Source: Pyrinomonadaceae bacterium (lineage in GTDB: Bacteria; Acidobacteriota; Blastocatellia; Pyrinomonadales; Pyrinomonadaceae). From it: a stretch of DNA of 64,000 bases. The stretch lies in NCBI GenBank assembly GCA_019694395.1, contig JAIBCC010000014.1:62001-126000 (forward strand). The letters are read 5' to 3'. The number at the start of each line of letters is the position of its first letter. Positions within the stretch are counted from its first letter, which is position 1. A model generated the notes under the pieces. That model worked only from the letters and a program-made list of their open reading frames with translations. It did no database searches and was not told the origin of the DNA. Shown piece by piece: positions 35,088 through 44,550 of the stretch. A program made the translations under genes and the position numbers.

Positions 35088-36335
35088 ATGAAAAAGTTTT
35101 TAGTTTTAGGTTTAGTTTTAACTTTTGTTTTTTCGGCATTTGGGCAAAATTTTGTTGAGGTTTCGACCAAGAAAAATGCCAAGGCTCGGGTTTCTTTAGC
35201 CGAGGTCTCCAACATCAAAAATGCAGATGTTTTGGAAACCGCAAATGTTCCGAATTACATCAAAGCTTTAGCTGCTAACACTAAAGCTGCTCCGCAATTT
35301 GCCAATTTAGTGCAAACTTTTCTTTATGGCGGAACTATTTCACCCGAAACCAAAATGGCGATGGGGTTGAAAGTTTCCCAGATTTACAATTCGGCGTATC
35401 TTTTCTCACATGCCCAAAGATGGTTAAAAGCCAGTGAAAAGGGAACAACAGTTTTAGCTAATCTTAAATCAAACAAACCGCTTTCGGATTCCGAGCAAAC
35501 CGCAATTCGCTACGCCGAACTTTTAACCAAAGATATTCACGGAATTACCGATGCCGAATTTGCCAAAACGCGCGCATTTTATAATGATTCGCAGATCGTG
35601 GAATTGACGATGACCGTCTGCTTTTTCAATTATTTTGTGCGGATGGTTGAGGCTCTGAATTTGCCGACCGAAGATTGGGTATTGACGAATAATGCCAAAA
35701 CTCCCAATATTGCCGCGTTTGAAGCTCCTCGCGCACGAATCGGTTTGGTTTCCGATAAAGAATTGGAAGCAGGAAATATTGCACTTAACAGTCTCAAACA
35801 AACGGCTGATCCGAAACAAAGTTTAGGTGTCGGGATTGCTAACTCGCAACGGGCGATGATGCGTGTTCCTGATTTGCAAGCCGTTTGGCGCGAATTTGGA
35901 ACGGCGAATCGTGCCGGATGGACGATTGACCGCAATATCCAACTGCAAATTTCTTTTGCTGTTTCGATGGTAAACGGCTGCCGCTACTGCACTTTACATC
36001 AGGTTTTAGGCTTGCGCCGTTTAGGTGTTGATCCGACAAAACTTTTGGCGATGAAAAAAGATGATTCCGCTTTAACGCCGCGAGAATTGACCGCCGTCGA
36101 ATTTGCCCGAAAATTGACCAAAGAACCAAACTCTACCACCGATGCAGATTTTGCCAAACTCAAAAATGAATTCGGTGAACAAGGGGCTTTGGAAGTTATT
36201 ATGCAAACCGGAAACTTTGCCTTTATGAATCGCTTTACCGATAATTTGCGGCTTCCTTCGGAAGATGAAGCGGTTAAAACCTATCAGGAAGTCTATGGCG
36301 AAGGAACTTATAAGTCAGATTGGAAAAAGCCGTAA
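35088..36335 (+). CDS. Exported AhpD/carboxymuconolactone decarboxylase-like protein
   Basis: A 415-residue protein with an N-terminal signal peptide (MKKFLVLGLVLTFVFSAFGQ) and two tandem AhpD-like halves. The second half has the active-site motif MVNGCRYCTLHQ (CxxCxxH), as in peroxidase-related alkylhydroperoxidases. The first half lacks the cysteines (SAYLFSHAQRW instead) and is probably structural. Export is unusual, because most AhpD proteins are cytoplasmic. It probably reduces peroxides or acts as a thiol-dependent redox protein outside the cytoplasm. It follows the small secreted protein after 25 bases. Confidence 0.8.
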   Translation: MKKFLVLGLVLTFVFSAFGQNFVEVSTKKNAKARVSLAEVSNIKNADVLETANVPNYIKALAANTKAAPQFANLVQTFLYGGTISPETKMAMGLKVSQIYNSAYLFSHAQRWLKASEKGTTVLANLKSNKPLSDSEQTAIRYAELLTKDIHGITDAEFAKTRAFYNDSQIVELTMTVCFFNYFVRMVEALNLPTEDWVLTNNAKTPNIAAFEAPRARIGLVSDKELEAGNIALNSLKQTADPKQSLGVGIANSQRAMMRVPDLQAVWREFGTANRAGWTIDRNIQLQISFAVSMVNGCRYCTLHQVLGLRRLGVDPTKLLAMKKDDSALTPRELTAVEFARKLTKEPNSTTDADFAKLKNEFGEQGALEVIMQTGNFAFMNRFTDNLRLPSEDEAVKTYQEVYGEGTYKSDWKKP

Positions 36336-36336
36336 G

Positions 36337-36780
36337 GAGTCGGGAGTTAGGAGTGGGGAGTAAATTTTTTTGAAAACTCAACGAAATTTTGTGATATGAT
36401 TTTGGCAAAATGAGGTTGCTATGAAAAATAAAATCATTAAATTTCTGTTGGTTTTCTTAATGTTAGGTGTTGCTCTGAATTTAACATTTTCCTCAATGAA
36501 TGAAGCGGTGATTAATCCAGACATCGAAAAAAATACTTGGTCGTGTTTTCCAGGTAAAACTTACAATCCACCAAACGTAATGTTGGGCATGGTGATTGAA
36601 AATAAAACTTCAAGTCCTTTAGTTTATCTCTTCCAATTAATGTTTATCCTGTTTTTTATCAGTCCACCAATAATTGCATTTATGCTTTTCTTGATTTGGA
36701 AAGAATTAAAGGAACGAAACAAAATGAAGTAGAAGAAGGGGAGAAATTCACTCCCTACTTCCCACTCCCAACTCCCGACT
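36337..36780. repeat. Inverted repeat arms flanking a small membrane protein gene
   Basis: The left arm (36337-36363, GGAGTCGGGAGTTAGGAGTG onward) and the right arm (36750-36780, ending ACTCCCAACTCCCGACT) are reverse complements built of GGGAGT words. The 103-codon gene lies between them, so the whole looks like a small mobile or recombinational unit. Confidence 0.7.
36421..36732 (+). CDS. Small membrane protein
   Basis: A 103-residue protein with an N-terminal signal-like or membrane helix (residues 5-23) and a second membrane segment (about 66-92), and a polar middle with one Cys. No family is recognised. It is fully contained between the arms of a large inverted repeat, which raises the possibility that it travels with it. 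Confidence 0.5.
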   Translation: MKNKIIKFLLVFLMLGVALNLTFSSMNEAVINPDIEKNTWSCFPGKTYNPPNVMLGMVIENKTSSPLVYLFQLMFILFFISPPIIAFMLFLIWKELKERNKMK

Positions 36781-37099
36781 AATATTTAGGAACTTTCGGA
36801 TTAACCTCATTTGACCAGGCTGTAATTCCGCCTTTTAAGTTGATCAAATTTCCCTTAAAACCAGCGTGCTGTAAAAACTCGATGGCTCGTGCGCTGCGTC
36901 CGCCCATTTTGCAATGAACAACGGTTTCGCGCGAATCATCAATTTCATCCATTCGGGAAACGACTTCGGCTAACGGGATAAGTTTTGCGCCTTCGATATT
37001 GGCAAAGGCATATTCATCAGGCTGACGCACATCAATAATTTGAATATCTTCGCCTGCGTCAAGGCGGTTTTTTAGTTCTGTTGCAGTAATCTCTTGCAT
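36779..37099 (-). CDS. Rhodanese-domain protein
   Basis: A 106-residue single rhodanese domain with IIDVRQPDEYAFANIEGAKLIP and the active-site loop VHCKMGGRSA, Cys63 carrying the transferred sulphur. It would move persulphide sulphur or act as a small thiol carrier. The ATG at 37099 has a GAGG site; an upstream in-frame start at 37114 is less likely. It is divergent from the efflux operon. Confidence 0.88.
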   Translation of the reverse strand: MQEITATELKNRLDAGEDIQIIDVRQPDEYAFANIEGAKLIPLAEVVSRMDEIDDSRETVVHCKMGGRSARAIEFLQHAGFKGNLINLKGGITAWSNEVNPKVPKY

Positions 37100-37248
37100 T
37101 TTTATTCCTCTCAAAATTTTATAATTCCATTTAATTTTATAAACATAACTCTCAAAATCTGCAATTCCATACGCTAAAACTCTTTACAAAAATTTACAAT
37201 CCCTACTTTAAGATAGAGAATTCATATGTTATACAATCAAAATATAGT

Positions 37249-38619
37249 ATGTTGCTTCATTTTAACCCTGATAAAAAAACGACAGTTAAAACTTTGGTTT
37301 TCATTCTGGTAGCTTTGCTGTGTTTTGCCTGTAACAGATCTAAAGCAGAAAATACAAATAAAGAAGGTGGTAAAGAAAAAGCAGAGTCTAAAACCGGTAA
37401 TGCTCCGATTAACGTGACGACCGGAAAAACGATTGCTCGCCAAGTTCCGTCTTATATTCAGGCAACCGGCAGTTTTGTAGCGGATGAAACCTCGGATGTT
37501 GCGCCAAAAGTAGCCGGAAAAGTTATAAATGTTTATGCCAACGCCGGTCAGTTTGTTTCTCAAGGTGCCGTTATTGCGCGGCTTGATGACACTGATGCCA
37601 GACTGCGTTTGAGTCAGGCGCAGGTAACTGTCAAACAAGCCGAAGTTGGAGTCAAGCAAGCCGAAGCCAGACTTGGTTTAGCTGATAATAGTAAGTTTGA
37701 TTCGAGCAATATTCCTGAAGTTCGTGCAGCCAGTGCTAATGTTCAACAGCTTCAAGCCGAAGCAAAACAGGCAGATGTTAATGTTCGTCAGGCGGAAATC
37801 AATGAAAAGCGTTACCGCGATCTAGTTCAAAGCGGTGACGTGGCGATGATCACTTATGAACAATATAAAACTGCCCTTGATGCTGCCCGCACTGCTCGTG
37901 ATACGGCTAACAGTCGAGTGAAAAACGCTCAGGAACAATTAAATGCTGCCATTAATGCTGCAAAACAAAACAATCAGGCTATCAGAGCTGCCCAAGCTAG
38001 TGTTGAAGCAGCCAGAACACAAGTCAATGTTGCCCAACAAGCAATTGAAGATTTAACTGTGCGCGCCCCGTTCTCAGGTTTTGTCAGTAACCGGAATATA
38101 GCGGTTGGTGAATATGCAACTTCTTCAACTCCGATTTTAACGCTTTTGCGGGTTAATCCAATTAAACTGCAAATTCAGATCGCGGAATCGGATGTGGGTT
38201 ATATTGGTATTGGCAGAGGAGTTTCATTACAGGTTGATGCCTACAAAGACCGTAAATTCGGCGGAACAGTATCTGCTATCAATCCTGCCTTAGACACGAA
38301 CTCCCGTTCTGCAATTGTTGAAGCAAAGATAGAAAATAATGACAATGCATTAAGAGCAGGAATGTTTGCCACGGTCAAAATTGTCAGAGAAGGAAGTAAC
38401 AACGGGATTTTTGCTCCAAAGGCTTCAATTTTTAACGATCAAACTACCCAAAGTTATCGCATTTTTGTTCTTCAGGAAGGAGTTGCAAAATTGAAAACCG
38501 TCCAACTTGGAACGGAAGAAAACGATATGGTGCAGATTTTATCGGGAGTTGATGCAGATCAGGTGGTTGCTACGAGCAACTTGGATCAACTTTACGAAGG
38601 AGCGAAAGTCGCTTTTTAA
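37249..38619 (+). CDS. RND efflux periplasmic adaptor (membrane fusion protein)
   Basis: A 456-residue AcrA/HlyD-family protein with an N-terminal signal ending in a Cys (LLCFAC, lipoprotein-like). It has the lipoyl halves (VAPKVAGKVINVYANAGQFV before the coil, DLTVRAPFSGFVSNRN after it) and a long alpha-helical hairpin (residues about 125-265, rich in QA repeats such as AQVTVKQAEVGVKQAEARL). The C-terminal beta barrel and membrane-proximal domains follow. It forms the bridge between the inner membrane pump and the TolC channel encoded downstream. Confidence 0.92.
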   Translation: MLLHFNPDKKTTVKTLVFILVALLCFACNRSKAENTNKEGGKEKAESKTGNAPINVTTGKTIARQVPSYIQATGSFVADETSDVAPKVAGKVINVYANAGQFVSQGAVIARLDDTDARLRLSQAQVTVKQAEVGVKQAEARLGLADNSKFDSSNIPEVRAASANVQQLQAEAKQADVNVRQAEINEKRYRDLVQSGDVAMITYEQYKTALDAARTARDTANSRVKNAQEQLNAAINAAKQNNQAIRAAQASVEAARTQVNVAQQAIEDLTVRAPFSGFVSNRNIAVGEYATSSTPILTLLRVNPIKLQIQIAESDVGYIGIGRGVSLQVDAYKDRKFGGTVSAINPALDTNSRSAIVEAKIENNDNALRAGMFATVKIVREGSNNGIFAPKASIFNDQTTQSYRIFVLQEGVAKLKTVQLGTEENDMVQILSGVDADQVVATSNLDQLYEGAKVAF

Positions 38620-38751
38620 GGGATAAAGGATGAGGGATGAGGGATGATTTGAAATCAAAACCTCGTAACCCAGCTTAAGACAAAAGCGGAGGCGTAGTGA
38701 CGGAAAGGGAGAATTTCTTTTCATCCCTTATCCCTCATCCCTCCGCCCTCC
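38620..38751. repeat. Inverted repeat of GGATGAGGGATGA words
   Basis: Left arm (38620-38648) GGATAAAGGATGAGGGATGA words; right arm (38721-38751) TCATCCCTTATCCCTCATCC. The reverse complement of one matches the other imperfectly. It separates the adaptor and permease genes within the efflux operon without a clear T-run. Confidence 0.75.
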
Positions 38752-38757
38752 AAATTT

Positions 38758-41700
38758 ATGCAATGGTTAGCTGAAATTTGTGTTCATCGTCCGGTATTTG
38801 CCACGGTCATTGTTTTGTTTTTGACGGTGGTGGGCGTGTTTAGTTTTTTTACGCTGGGAGTTGACCGCTTTCCGAAAATTGATGTGCCGACCATTTCAAT
38901 TTCGACCTCAAATCCCGGAGCAGCTCCGGCTGAAATTGAAACCGAAGTTACAGATGTAATTGAAGGCGTGGTTAATACTGTGCCTGGAATTGATTCGATG
39001 AGTTCTTCGTCCTCGCGCGGAAGCTCAAATGTGACTCTCAATTTCAATCTGGAAAAAGACCCGGATCAGGCGTTTCAAGAAGTTCAACAAAAAATTTCGA
39101 CCGCCGCCAATCGTTTGCCGGAAACTGCCGATCCTCCGACCGTTCGCAAAACCGATCCTGATTCAACTCCAATTTTGATTTATTCAATCAGTGCGCCGCG
39201 CAATGTGGTCGAATTAAGCGATTTCGTCGAAACTCAATTGCAGGAGCGAATTCAATCAGCTGACGGAGTTGGTGAAGTTGTTATTTTCGGTGGGCGTGAC
39301 CGCCAAATCAAAATTTATGTCAATCCGGAAAGATTGCGGGCATACAACCTTTCGATTACCGATGTTTCCAATGCTATTCGCAGTCAAAATTTGGAATTAC
39401 CGGGCGGAAGCCTGATTGAAGGCGCAAAAGTTTCGGGACTTCGCACCATCAGTAAATTAACCGAAGTCAGTCAGTTTAAAGACATTACCATTACTACCCG
39501 TAACGGTTTTCCAATTAAAATCAGCGACATCGGACGAGTTCAGGATGGTGGAGCAGATGCTTCGACTGCGGCTTCTTTGGATGGTGTGCAATCGGTTTCT
39601 CTGGCGATTCGTAAACAATCAGGTTCAAATACAATTGCGGTTATTAATGGTGTCAAAGAAAGAATGAACAAAATCATTCCGACTTTGCCGCCTGATATGA
39701 AAGTTGCTATTACCCGCGACCAATCCGAATTTATCGAAAATTCACTTCACGCTATCGAAGAGCATCTTGTTTTAGGCGGATTGTTTGCGGCGATCATCGT
39801 TTTCTTTTTCCTTTGGAACATTCGTTCGACCATTATTTCGGCATTAGCGATTCCTACTTCAATTATTGCTTCATTTGCAATTATCGCTGCACTTGGCTAT
39901 TCGCTTAATCAAATGACAATGCTGGCTTTAACCCTAATGGTCGGTATCGTAATTGATGACGCGATCGTGGTGCTGGAAAACATTTACCGATTCGTCGAAG
40001 AAAAAGGAATGAATCCGTTTGAAGCGGCAATCGAAGGCACGAAAGAAATCGGTTTAGCCGTTTTGGCTACTACGCTTTCGCTGCTTGCCGTTTTTATCCC
40101 GGTTGGATTTATGACCGGAATCGTTGGCAGATTTATGTCGTCATTCGGTTTGACCTCGGCGGCGGCGATTGCGGTTTCTTTGATTGTTTCATTTACCTTA
40201 ACTCCAATGATGGCAGCACGTTGGATCAAGGCAAAAGATGACGGCAAAGGAATTAAGGATGAGGTTTTAGATACTGAGACAGATTCTGATCACCAACCAC
40301 TACCTACTGACCATTCTTCAAAAGATGGTCGTTTCTATCGGATCATAGACAGCAGTTACACTTGGCTTTTGAAAGTCTCAATGCGGTTTCGTTGGGCAGT
40401 AGTTTTGCTCTGTATAATAGTTGTTGCCTCGATTTTTCCGCTTTTTAATTATGTTGGAATGGCATTTCTGCCGGACGAAGACGAATCTTCATTTTCGATT
40501 TCATTGCGCGGACCACAGGGCACAAGTTTATCAGCTACTCAATCCATTTTGGATCGAATTTCGCGGGATGTGCGCGAACAGTTGCCGGGAGTCAAAAATA
40601 CCTGGGTTTTAGCCGGAGGATTTGGCGGTGGCGGTGGCGGCGGTTCTGCCAATGTCGGCTCGATCAATGTTAGTTTAGTTCCGCCGGGTGAGCGAAAATT
40701 TTCTCAGGCGGAATTGATCAATCGAGCGCGGCAAATCATTAAACCTTATCAAAGTAAGGATTATCGGATTAATGCGTCCGCTTCATCTTCAATTGGTAAC
40801 AGTCTTGGTTTAGGTCGCGGAGGCTCGGGAATCGGTTATTACATCGCCGGTCCTGATATGGAAAAACTTAATCAATACGCACTCCAATTAGTCGAGAAAA
40901 TGAAGCAGGATCCGACTTTTCGTGATCCTGACAGTTCAGTTGATCAGGGAACGCCGGAAATCCAGGTGACGATTGACCGTGATAAAGCTGCCGACTTGGG
41001 AGTTAAAGCCGGTGATGTGGCAACCGCTTTGAATACTTTTGCCGCTGGACAGCGCGTAACTACGTTTAGCCAGAACAATAAGCAATACGATGTTGTTTTA
41101 CAAGCAGATGAATCATTCAGGCGTGACCGCAACAATTTGCAGTATTTTTCCGTTGTTTCGGCAAAAGGCGGAACGGTCGGGTTGGAAAGACTGGTTAAGA
41201 TTCAGGAAGGGCGAAGCCCTGCCTCAATCAGCCGTTTGAATCGTCAGCGGCAGGTGACAATTTCGGCAAGTCTGCCACCCAACGCATCGGAAGCAGATGC
41301 TTTGAACAAATTGGAATCTTTGGTCAAACAAATGAATCTGCCGACCGAATATACAACCGGCGTGACCGGACAATCAAAGGAATTACGCAAGGCATATTCA
41401 GCGTTTTTGTATGCGTTCTTATTGTCTTTCGTCTTTATGTATTTGATTTTGGCGGCTCAATTTGAATCATTTATTCACCCGGTAACGATTCTTTTAACCC
41501 TGCCGCTTTCAATTCCGTTCGCACTGATCTCTACGGCAATTGCCGGACAAACTTTGAATATTTTCTCGGCGTTGGGAATTTTGCTGTTGTTCGGAATCGT
41601 TAAGAAAAACGCGATTTTGCAGATTGACCATACCAACACTTTGCGGGAAAGAGGAATGTCCCGTTACGACGCAATAATTCAAGCCAATCGTGACCGTTTA

Positions 41701-42015
41701 CGTCCTATTTTAATGACGACGATTGCATTGGTGGCAGGGATGATTCCTTTAATTGTCGGAAGCGGCGCAGGTGCTGCGACCAATCGCTCAATCGGAATTT
41801 TGGTGGTTGGCGGTCAATCGCTTTGTTTGCTTTTGACCTTGTTGGCAGTTCCGGTCTTTTATTCTATTTTCGATGATATTCAGGAGACTCACATAGGACA
41901 AAAACTTTCATCTGCGGCAGGAGGAATTTGGGGGCTTTTCAAAAGCAAGAAAAAAGTTGAAGAAACAGCCGAAGTTGAGGAAGAGGTTTATATCAGGGAG
42001 GCTACAAATGATTAG
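38758..42015 (+). CDS. RND efflux transporter permease (AcrB/MdtB-like)
   Basis: A 1085-residue inner membrane pump with 12 expected membrane helices and two large periplasmic loops. Typical features are the N-terminus ICVHRPVFATVIVLFLTVVG, the proton-relay helix IVIDDAIVVLENIYR with conserved Asp pair, and the C-terminal GILLLFGIVKKNAILQIDH. The loop after TM6 contains an extra hydrophilic segment (residues about 500-525) coded by word-like repeats. It expels drugs or hydrophobic compounds using the proton gradient. Substrate range cannot be read from the sequence. Its stop overlaps the start of the TolC gene. Confidence 0.95.
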   Translation: MQWLAEICVHRPVFATVIVLFLTVVGVFSFFTLGVDRFPKIDVPTISISTSNPGAAPAEIETEVTDVIEGVVNTVPGIDSMSSSSSRGSSNVTLNFNLEKDPDQAFQEVQQKISTAANRLPETADPPTVRKTDPDSTPILIYSISAPRNVVELSDFVETQLQERIQSADGVGEVVIFGGRDRQIKIYVNPERLRAYNLSITDVSNAIRSQNLELPGGSLIEGAKVSGLRTISKLTEVSQFKDITITTRNGFPIKISDIGRVQDGGADASTAASLDGVQSVSLAIRKQSGSNTIAVINGVKERMNKIIPTLPPDMKVAITRDQSEFIENSLHAIEEHLVLGGLFAAIIVFFFLWNIRSTIISALAIPTSIIASFAIIAALGYSLNQMTMLALTLMVGIVIDDAIVVLENIYRFVEEKGMNPFEAAIEGTKEIGLAVLATTLSLLAVFIPVGFMTGIVGRFMSSFGLTSAAAIAVSLIVSFTLTPMMAARWIKAKDDGKGIKDEVLDTETDSDHQPLPTDHSSKDGRFYRIIDSSYTWLLKVSMRFRWAVVLLCIIVVASIFPLFNYVGMAFLPDEDESSFSISLRGPQGTSLSATQSILDRISRDVREQLPGVKNTWVLAGGFGGGGGGGSANVGSINVSLVPPGERKFSQAELINRARQIIKPYQSKDYRINASASSSIGNSLGLGRGGSGIGYYIAGPDMEKLNQYALQLVEKMKQDPTFRDPDSSVDQGTPEIQVTIDRDKAADLGVKAGDVATALNTFAAGQRVTTFSQNNKQYDVVLQADESFRRDRNNLQYFSVVSAKGGTVGLERLVKIQEGRSPASISRLNRQRQVTISASLPPNASEADALNKLESLVKQMNLPTEYTTGVTGQSKELRKAYSAFLYAFLLSFVFMYLILAAQFESFIHPVTILLTLPLSIPFALISTAIAGQTLNIFSALGILLLFGIVKKNAILQIDHTNTLRERGMSRYDAIIQANRDRLRPILMTTIALVAGMIPLIVGSGAGAATNRSIGILVVGGQSLCLLLTLLAVPVFYSIFDDIQETHIGQKLSSAAGGIWGLFKSKKKVEETAEVEEEVYIREATND
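40287..40316 (+). repeat. Word repeat inside the RND permease gene
   Basis: A run of CACCAACCACTACCTACTGACC words, coding for HQPLPTD in the cytoplasmic loop between TM6 and TM7. It resembles the repeats placed between genes elsewhere in the window. Confidence 0.5.
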
Positions 42016-43744
42016 AGCAGTATTAGTTTGTATTTTGTTGTTGGGTGGTGGTATTTTGGCTCAAACACCAACCCCGACCCCTGCTCCGAAAGTTGATACT
42101 TCGCGTCAAGTTCCAACGACCAAATTACCTGATGAACCGCCGCCGATTGCCCCGAATTTTGAGGCTCCGGTGCGACCTTTGCCGAGCGCAGAACGAGTGG
42201 GAGTTGATTTAACAAATCAGTTGTCCTTAACTCTTGAAGAAGCAATCGAGAGGGCTTTAAAAAATAACAATGACATTGAAGCCTCGCGCACACAGGTCAA
42301 AATTGCAGAATTCGGTTTGAGATCCGTTCAAGCTGTTTATGATCCGAAATTCAGTTCGGAAAATTATTACGAAAGCGCAACCACTCCGGTTGCTTCAACC
42401 ATCGGCGGAGCGGTTAATGGTGCACTAACTCAAAAACGTCTTTTTAATTCAGCCGGACTGACCGGATTTTCACCCTATCAGGGCGCCTCGTATTCAGCCA
42501 CTTTTAACTCGACGATTTTAACTTCGACTAATACCAACGCCACGCTTAATCCGCAATATCCGCTGAGTTTTACTTTGAATTATATCCAACCGCTTTTTCG
42601 CGGCAGAAGATTTGATCTAAACCGCAGAAATATTGAGATTGCCAAGAAGAATTTAGGTTTAACTGATGCACAATTTCGCCAAAAAGCAATTGAGGTAATT
42701 GCCAATGTCGAATCGGCTTATTGGGATTTGGTTTTTGCTTTGCGGAATTTGCAAGTGCAGATTGATGCCGTCAAACAAGCCAAAGCGCAGCTTGAAAGCA
42801 ACACGCGACTGGTTAATAAAGGCGTAATTGCGCCGATTGATATTGTGGCGGCGACTGCTCAAATTACGACTTTTGAGCAAAATGTTTATGCGGCACAGGA
42901 AACAGTGACCAGAACTGAAAACACTTTGAAAACCTTGATGCTGCCTGACCGAAAAGATGATGTTTGGTCACGTCCGATTACACCTGTTTCATCCGTTTCG
43001 CTTGATCCACCACGCATCGGTTTGGAAATTGCAGTTACCGAAGCCCTAAAAAATCGTCCTGAAATTTCACAATTTGAAACAAATGCCGAAATAAACGCGA
43101 TCAATCAGAGATATTTGAGAGATCAAACTAAACCGCAAATTGATTTGGTCGGAACTTATACAACGCAAGGTTTGTCGGGGGCAAATACCGGAATCCGGGC
43201 AGTTCCGCCGAATTTGGAAGGCGGATATTTTAATTCTTTAGGAAATTTATTACAGCAGGATTATCCGACCTATCGGGTTGGGGTTTCAATTTCTTTGCCG
43301 CTAAAAAATCGGGCGGCTGAGGCAAATCTTGGTCAAAGTATAGTAGAAGGTGAGTTAATCAAAAATAACCGGGAGCAAGCTGAACAAGTTATTGAAGCAC
43401 AGGTGAGAAATGCGTTGCAAGCTTTGCGTTCTGCTGAAGCTCGTTTGAATTCTGCAGTTGCCGCCCGAACTTCTGCCGAACAGCTTTATGATAGTGAGCA
43501 ACGCCAATTCAAAGGCGGAATCACCACATTTTATTTGGTTTTGCAGCGTCAAACGGAGCTTTTGGCAGCACGCGGACGCGAACTTCAAGCGCAAACCGAT
43601 TTGAACAAAGCCATTTCAGAATTTCAGAGAGCAACGGGAACTACTTTGACGGCAAATAAGATTACAGTTGCGAATAATTTAACTTTTCTGCGAGATCAAA
43701 AACGTTCATCTACCGCTTTCAATCAGGAAACAGGCGATAAATAG
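42008..43744 (+). CDS. TolC-family outer membrane efflux protein
   Basis: A 578-residue protein with a signal peptide (MIRAVLVCILLLGGGILAQ), a Pro-rich stretch, and two TolC-type repeats of long helices with beta strands (LSLTLEEAIERALKNNNDIEASRTQ begins the first; PRIGLEIAVTEALKNRPEIS the second). It forms the outer-membrane tunnel for the RND pump. The ATG at 42008 overlaps the permease stop, so the three genes form one operon of adaptor, permease and channel. Confidence 0.92.
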   Translation: MIRAVLVCILLLGGGILAQTPTPTPAPKVDTSRQVPTTKLPDEPPPIAPNFEAPVRPLPSAERVGVDLTNQLSLTLEEAIERALKNNNDIEASRTQVKIAEFGLRSVQAVYDPKFSSENYYESATTPVASTIGGAVNGALTQKRLFNSAGLTGFSPYQGASYSATFNSTILTSTNTNATLNPQYPLSFTLNYIQPLFRGRRFDLNRRNIEIAKKNLGLTDAQFRQKAIEVIANVESAYWDLVFALRNLQVQIDAVKQAKAQLESNTRLVNKGVIAPIDIVAATAQITTFEQNVYAAQETVTRTENTLKTLMLPDRKDDVWSRPITPVSSVSLDPPRIGLEIAVTEALKNRPEISQFETNAEINAINQRYLRDQTKPQIDLVGTYTTQGLSGANTGIRAVPPNLEGGYFNSLGNLLQQDYPTYRVGVSISLPLKNRAAEANLGQSIVEGELIKNNREQAEQVIEAQVRNALQALRSAEARLNSAVAARTSAEQLYDSEQRQFKGGITTFYLVLQRQTELLAARGRELQAQTDLNKAISEFQRATGTTLTANKITVANNLTFLRDQKRSSTAFNQETGDK

Positions 43745-43787
43745 TTCGCTAAAATGAAAAAATATTCTTGAATTTTATTTTCTACTT

Positions 43788-44300
43788 CTAATGTGAAAAT
43801 CTGTGTGCGGTTAAAGCAAACAAAACCCACAACAATAGCAGCGAAGCGATAACTAAAAAAACTCCCAAAATAAAATTGAGATAATTTGAGCCAACCGCGA
43901 TAGTTGGTTGTTGAAGCGGGGAAGTTTGCGGAATTTGCCAGTTGGGTTGTGCCTGAGTTTGAAATGATTCAATCGAAATCGGCATTATCAAGCGATAACC
44001 AATTTTTGGAACGGTTTGGATAAAACGCGGATTTTGCGGATTATCTTTAAAGACCCGCCGCAATTCGGAAATTGCCCGCGCCAAAACGTGTTCAGTCACA
44101 TTTACATCAGCCCAAACTAAATTAAAGAACTGTTCCTTCTTAACGGTTTTACCCTGATTTTCAGCCAGATAAACCAAAACTTCCATTATTTTCCGTTCAA
44201 GCTGAACGATCTTATCATCCTTTGAAATTCGCCCTAATTGCGGTTCAACAAACCATTCATCTAAAAAAAATCCTTCCTGCAAATCAATATCAAATTTCAT
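43788..44300 (-). CDS. Short winged-helix protein with C-terminal membrane helix
   Basis: A 170-residue protein. Residues 15-105 form an OmpR/CadC-type winged helix (RKIMEVLVYLAENQGKTVKKEQF, TEHVLARAISELRRVF, QTVPKIGYRL). One membrane helix lies at about residues 141-164, with only six residues after it. Unlike the 731-residue homologue at 10022, it has no sensory domain outside the membrane. It converges on the efflux operon and may regulate it. A GAGGAAT site precedes the ATG. It could be naturally short, or a truncated version of a longer sensor; no remnant of a propeller is seen downstream. Confidence 0.85.
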   Translation of the reverse strand: MKFDIDLQEGFFLDEWFVEPQLGRISKDDKIVQLERKIMEVLVYLAENQGKTVKKEQFFNLVWADVNVTEHVLARAISELRRVFKDNPQNPRFIQTVPKIGYRLIMPISIESFQTQAQPNWQIPQTSPLQQPTIAVGSNYLNFILGVFLVIASLLLLWVLFALTAHRFSH

Positions 44301-44470
44301 AATTCCTCTTGCTGTTTAATGTTTTGTAATCTTTACGATTCTGAGCAGAGTCTCGTTTCAACTAATTTTGCCACAAAAAATCACAAAAAAAACCGAAAAT
44401 CCTAAACCTCAGAAAAACATTACATTTTCCTTAAAGCTGCTAAGCCCTTTTCTGCGTTATGCTGAGCAAC

Positions 44471-44542
44471 ATCCACGAAGCCGCACGAAGGAAACACGAA
44501 GATTTATAAAAAGGATTCTGCCTTCGTGAAAACTTTGTGGAT
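44471..44542. repeat. Inverted repeat of CCACGAAG/CACGAAG words, copy 1
   Basis: The left arm ATCCACGAAGCCGCACGAAG (onward to 44505) and the right arm CCTTCGTGAAAACTTTGTGG (44521-44540) are imperfect reverse complements. The same words recur at 58262-58340, which makes this a dispersed repeat family. Confidence 0.75.
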
Positions 44543-44550
44543 AAAAAAAT

